This document shows, one piece after another, positions 60,695 through 64,000 of a DNA stretch of 64,000 bases; the stretch's first letter is position 1, and every line of letters starts with the position of its first letter. Source of the DNA: an uncultured Eubacteriales bacterium (GTDB lineage: Bacteria; Bacillota; Clostridia; Christensenellales; Aristaeellaceae). The position numbers and the translations under genes were made by a program. A model generated the notes under the pieces. That model made no database searches and was not told the origin of the DNA. It saw only the letters and a list, made by a program, of their open reading frames with translations. The stretch spans positions 62,001 to 126,000 of the forward strand of contig URJB01000001.1 of NCBI GenBank assembly GCA_900548145.1, in the 5' to 3' direction.

Positions 60695-62356
60695 ATGCCG
60701 AAATTGCGCCTATTTTCATTAACCCCAACCGCCAAGGTTTTTCCAGACGAGCCTGTTCGTGAATCGGAGCTTTGCAGCTATTTTGAAGGCTTTCAGAACG
60801 AGACGATCTCTTTTCAGATTGCCTTTCAGGGCATAACAGAATTGGATCGCCGTCCCGTATACTTAGAGACCGTTTCCCCGCTGAGCGCATGGATTCGCAT
60901 TCGCACGGTGCTGACCGTCCCGGTGAGGCTTGCGACGCTGCCGAATGCAGACGATAACTACCTGCGCAAAACGCCGGGGCTATATCCTGACCTTCTGCGG
61001 GAGCAGCAACGGGATGATCCGTTGGCGGCGCTGCGGGTGCAGACGGGGCAATGGCAATCCTTCTGGCTCGATGTCGAAGCGGAAGGAAGCTGTAAGCCAG
61101 GAACGTACCCGATCGAGCTTCAGCTCAAGGACACGAAGAATGAAAACGTTTTGGCAACCATCAGCGTTTCTGTCACTATTCTGCCGGGAATGCTGCCGCC
61201 GCAGAAATTGATCCGCACCCACTGGTTCCACGCGGACTGTCTGGCAGAATATTATCGCGTTCCCGTATTTAGCGAAGAACATTGGTCGATCATCGAAAAG
61301 TTTATTCGAGTAGCTGTGCGCCGCGGCTGCAACATGATCCTGACTCCGCTTTTTACCCCGCCGCTGGACACCGCCCCCGGAGGGGAGCGCTTGACTGTTC
61401 AGCTGGTGGATGTAACGGTTCACGATGGCGAATATTCCTTTGGTTTCGAGCGCATGGAACGGTGGATAGAAGTTTGCCGCCGCTGCGGCGTTTCCTATCT
61501 GGAAATGGCGCATCTTTTTACCCAATGGGGAGCCAAGGCTGCACCCAAGATCATGGCTGCGATAGACGGCGTAGAGAAACGCCTGTTCGGCTGGGAAACG
61601 GACGCGCATGGCGAAGAATACGCCCGCTTTTTACGGGAATTTCTTCCGGCACTGATGGACGAATTAAAACGGCTTGGAGTAGCCGACCGGGTTTATTTTC
61701 ACATTTCCGACGAGCCCTCTTTGGAACATTTGGAAGATTACCGCCATGCCTGTTCGCTGGTGAAACCATATATTCAGGGGCGACCCGTGATCGATGCTCT
61801 TTCCGATTTTGCCTTTTATCAGACGGGTGCTCTCCAAAAGCCTGTCGTTGCTATTGACCATCTGGAGCAGTTCCTGCAGGCCGAAGTATCGGGTCTCTGG
61901 ACTTATTACTGCGTTGGGCAATACCGGGATGTGACGAACGCATTTATCGCTATGCCCGCCGCACGGACGCGTATTTTGGGCGTTCAGCTTTACCTCTTTC
62001 AGCTGGAAGGTTTTCTGCAATGGGGGTATAATTTCTATCATACGGAGCTATCTCGCCGACAGATCAACCCCTATGAAACCACGGATGCTGGCGGCGTTTT
62101 TCCGTCAGGAGATCCCTTTCAGGTCTATCCCGGCCCGGATGGGAACCCGGAGGAATCCCTGCGCTTCATGAATCTTCATCTGGCAATGCAGGATCTTCGT
62201 GCCTTGGAAGCATTAGAAACGTTGCGAGGCCGGGAACACGTTTTGCATCTGCTGAACGAATGTGCCCAAGGCCTGCTGACGCTGACGGAATATCCGCGGG
62301 AAGCCGCTTTCTTCGAAAAACTCCGCCGCCGCGTGAACGAAGAACTGACAACCTGA
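60695..62356 (+). CDS. DUF4091-domain protein (GH123-like glycosidase)
   Basis: A 553-residue protein. The N-terminal 170 residues are a beta domain (ETISFQIAFQGITELDRRPV, SFWLDVEAEGSCKPGTYPIEL). The barrel part contains RVYFHISDEPSLEHLEDYRH near 340, with the adjacent Asp-Glu pair that GH123 N-acetyl-galactosaminidases use, and the C-terminal LQLYLFQLEGFLQWGYNFYH-type stretch (VQLYLFQLEGFLQWGYNFY) and NPEESLRFMNLHLAMQDLRALE of DUF4091. It has no signal peptide. AAGGAGGC precedes the ATG at 60695. Confidence 0.85.
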   Translation: MPKLRLFSLTPTAKVFPDEPVRESELCSYFEGFQNETISFQIAFQGITELDRRPVYLETVSPLSAWIRIRTVLTVPVRLATLPNADDNYLRKTPGLYPDLLREQQRDDPLAALRVQTGQWQSFWLDVEAEGSCKPGTYPIELQLKDTKNENVLATISVSVTILPGMLPPQKLIRTHWFHADCLAEYYRVPVFSEEHWSIIEKFIRVAVRRGCNMILTPLFTPPLDTAPGGERLTVQLVDVTVHDGEYSFGFERMERWIEVCRRCGVSYLEMAHLFTQWGAKAAPKIMAAIDGVEKRLFGWETDAHGEEYARFLREFLPALMDELKRLGVADRVYFHISDEPSLEHLEDYRHACSLVKPYIQGRPVIDALSDFAFYQTGALQKPVVAIDHLEQFLQAEVSGLWTYYCVGQYRDVTNAFIAMPAARTRILGVQLYLFQLEGFLQWGYNFYHTELSRRQINPYETTDAGGVFPSGDPFQVYPGPDGNPEESLRFMNLHLAMQDLRALEALETLRGREHVLHLLNECAQGLLTLTEYPREAAFFEKLRRRVNEELTT

Positions 62357-62368
62357 TTTTCACCCTTG

Positions 62369-62420
62369 AAAAAATCCCCCCTATTTCCGGCCAATACAAG
62401 CCGTGCATAGGGGGATTTGC
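62369..62420 (+). terminator. Bidirectional terminator
   Basis: AAAATCCCCC-CTAT and ATAGGGGGATTT pair around a 22-base loop that itself has GGC/GCC pairing. It lies between the converging DUF4091 and MBL genes. Confidence 0.78.
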
Positions 62421-62423
62421 CGC

Positions 62424-63284
62424 TCAAACGTTTAATTCCAGTCCGTCATAGCTGATGATAAATCCGGGCAGACGTTTCTGCATTTCTTCGTAAGGCACCA
62501 GCCCATTATGAGAAAAATGATTGGCGACAAAGATGGTATGCTCGTCGGCAGCGCCGTTTGCCAGCAGCTTTTCCCGCATACGGAGATTGTCATTTGCGCC
62601 CATATGACCGTAATACTCGCAGTCCCATGTGCCGTTGGTACAGTCCATGGAGATCAGGTTGATTTTGCGGCCGGCCAGAAATTCCATATCACGGGAAGTA
62701 AATTCATCGGTGTCGTGGGCGTAAAGAATGCTTTTCCCATCTTTTTCGATCAGATAGAAAAGCGCTTCTTCCGTTCTATAGAAGGTTTTTCCGTCTGCAG
62801 ACTCAATGGGGTAACGTTTGGAGTTCGGGTCGATATAGTGCACCGCTTCCAGCGCCGTTACACTGTATCCATCGATGCTGCGGGACTCAAAAGGACGGAT
62901 GCGGCTGTAGGCCAGGTGGGGATTCAAGAAGGGTTGCACCAAGTCGCCCACGTGCTCGTTGCCGTAAACCGTCAGCGGAATATCGTCCGCCGGGAAGTGA
63001 CCGAAGCCCTCCATCCGATACCCAAGCTCCGTGGGGGTCAGATGATCCTCGTGACCATGGGTGATCAGAAGCGCCTGCATGGGCAGGTAATCCAGACGAT
63101 ATTTGAGCATCTGACTGTAAGAGTCCGGCCCAAAGTCGATTTTCAGCTTGCCGTCGATCATGGCGCCGCAGCGTCCGCGAATTTCTTTCCCGCCGTGTTC
63201 CCGGGCATAACGGCATTGTTCACAATGACAGAAAAGGGCAGGAACACCTTCCGCCGCCGCAGTTCCCATAAACAAAATTTTCAT
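62424..63284 (-). CDS. MBL-fold metallohydrolase (PhnP-like)
   Basis: A 286-residue metallo-beta-lactamase-fold hydrolase. The metal motif is THGHEDHL (His76, His78, Asp80, His81); AVHYID, AHDTDEF and NHFSHNG supply the remaining ligands. The N-terminal GTAAAEGVPALFCHCEQC resembles PhnP, including the cysteines of its structural zinc site. PhnP is a cyclic phosphodiesterase in phosphonate breakdown, but no other phn gene is present, so the substrate is open. A promoter lies at 63327-63354. Confidence 0.85.
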   Translation of the reverse strand: MKILFMGTAAAEGVPALFCHCEQCRYAREHGGKEIRGRCGAMIDGKLKIDFGPDSYSQMLKYRLDYLPMQALLITHGHEDHLTPTELGYRMEGFGHFPADDIPLTVYGNEHVGDLVQPFLNPHLAYSRIRPFESRSIDGYSVTALEAVHYIDPNSKRYPIESADGKTFYRTEEALFYLIEKDGKSILYAHDTDEFTSRDMEFLAGRKINLISMDCTNGTWDCEYYGHMGANDNLRMREKLLANGAADEHTIFVANHFSHNGLVPYEEMQKRLPGFIISYDGLELNV

Positions 63285-63326
63285 TGCGTGAATTCTCCTT
63301 CTGACTGGTGAAAAGAATTTGAAAGC

Positions 63327-63354
63327 ATCATAACATATTTTCCGGAGAAAGCAA
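63327..63354 (-). promoter_or_regulatory. Promoter of the MBL hydrolase gene
   Basis: On the minus strand TTGCTT (63349-63354), a 16-base spacer and TATGAT (63327-63332). Confidence 0.65.
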
Positions 63355-63374
63355 AGACGAAAAGGGAATGGCGT

Positions 63375-63731
63375 TTACCACTCGCTGCCTTCAAAAGCAT
63401 TGGGAAGATGAAAAACACCCGCGCCGGTAATTTCGACAATATCGAACCGGACCGGCATTTCCGTCGGATATTCGCCCAAGTAGCAGCGGGCCGCTCGGAT
63501 CAGGCGCTGTTGCTTCTGAAAATTTACGGCCAGTACGCCGTCGTTTTTTCTTCCGCGTGAACGAAGCTTGACCTCCACAAACACCAGACATTCACCATCC
63601 AGCATCACCAGATCAATTTCGCCATAGGGACAGCGATAGCGCTGGCACACTGGGCGCATTCCGTGCTGCCGAAGATAGGCAAGGGCCTGCCGTTCGCCGG
63701 CAAGCCCTTTTTCGCTGGTTTGTTCATTCAT
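63375..63731 (-). CDS. YraN/UPF0102 family nuclease-fold protein
   Basis: A 118-residue protein of the UPF0102 family. [33 protein letters not shown] and [11 protein letters not shown] give the E, D and ExK residues of a PD-(D/E)xK nuclease core. Its cellular role is not well defined. The ATG lies inside the stop region of glyA (overlap of 8 bases), so translation is coupled. Confidence 0.93.
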   Translation of the reverse strand: MNEQTSEKGLAGERQALAYLRQHGMRPVCQRYRCPYGEIDLVMLDGECLVFVEVKLRSRGRKNDGVLAVNFQKQQRLIRAARCYLGEYPTEMPVRFDIVEITGAGVFHLPNAFEGSEW

Positions 63732-64000
63732 TGGGGAAACCCTCGTACAGCGGGAAACGCTTCATCATTTCTTCTACCTGACGCTTGACGTCCGGGCATA
63801 CGTCCTCGCCGCCGTCAATGACCGTGCGGATCATCCCGGCGATCTGCTCCATATCGCTTTCCACCATGCCGCGGGTGGTAACGGCAGGAGTGCCGATGCG
63901 GATGCCGCTGGCGACCATGGGGCTTAGCTTTTCACCGGGGATGGTGTTCTTGTTCACAGTGATATTGCAGCGGCCCAGCAGTTCTTCCAATTCCTTGCCG
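63724..64000 (-). CDS. glyA: Serine hydroxymethyltransferase, C-terminal part (5' end outside window)
   Basis: The frame is open to the right edge and encodes the last 91 residues. [36 protein letters not shown] and [19 protein letters not shown] are the typical end of the PLP enzyme that converts serine and tetrahydrofolate to glycine and methylene-tetrahydrofolate. The active-site lysine lies outside the window. Confidence 0.95.
   Translation of the reverse strand, partial: GKELEELLGRCNITVNKNTIPGEKLSPMVASGIRIGTPAVTTRGMVESDMEQIAGMIRTVIDGGEDVCPDVKRQVEEMMKRFPLYEGFPNE

Overview
The window reads as chromosomal DNA from a Gram-positive, moderately GC-rich anaerobe of the Clostridia. The core blocks (plsX-acpP-rnc-smc-ftsY, rpsF-ssb-rpsR, dnaX, rsmA, nadD/yqeK-rsfS, ftsH) have a Firmicutes organisation, and strong AGGAGG-type ribosome binding sites and TTGACA/TATAAT promoters occur throughout. 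Order Christensenellales is only a guess from style (long TP-rich linkers, YesMN/LplABC sugar systems). No phage, insertion sequence, CRISPR array, tRNA or rRNA was seen.

Layout. 1-2.8 kb: tail of an unknown protein, then a leftward pair of a GMP-synthase-like protein with a degenerate glutaminase domain and an M19 dipeptidase. 2.9-16.7 kb: a long rightward run with a large membrane-anchored beta-propeller protein, plsX, acpP, rnc, smc, ftsY, a DUF975 membrane protein, a TrmH-type methyltransferase, a TIGR01440 protein and a secreted ChaN/TraB-like protein. 16.7-32.2 kb: an rRNA methyltransferase, an acetyl-xylan esterase, a copper module (csoR, copA with a fused copZ) under two CsoR operators, an FAD protein, a PrsW protease, a lipid kinase, a DAACS symporter, a lactonase and the TPR/yprB/yprA operon. 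32.3-44.2 kb: dnaX-rsmA-Sel1/ASCH, an odd membrane protein, nadD-yqeK fusion, rsfS, an OmpR-type two-component system, a structured intergenic region of unknown nature, ftsH and rpsF-ssb-rpsR.

44.2-63.3 kb is a carbohydrate region. A leftward operon of two sugar-phosphate isomerase-like proteins and a Gfo/Idh/MocA dehydrogenase diverges from an AraC regulator. Next come a GH5-like hydrolase, a mutarotase, a YesM/YesN sensor pair, an LplABC-type importer without its ATPase, a regulator with its sensor domain ahead of a C-terminal helix-turn-helix, a BNR/sialidase-like protein and a DUF4091/GH123-like protein. Together these suggest sensing, import and trimming of a decorated glycan, but the substrate cannot be read from the sequence. 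The window ends with an MBL-fold hydrolase, YraN and the 3' end of glyA.

Most unusual items: the GMP synthase homologue whose catalytic Cys and His are replaced and whose XMP-binding tail is lost; the internal ribosome binding site that could release free CopZ from the copA gene; the unexplained structured region at 40.6-40.8 kb; the Sel1-ASCH fusion; and the regulator with inverted LacI-like architecture.
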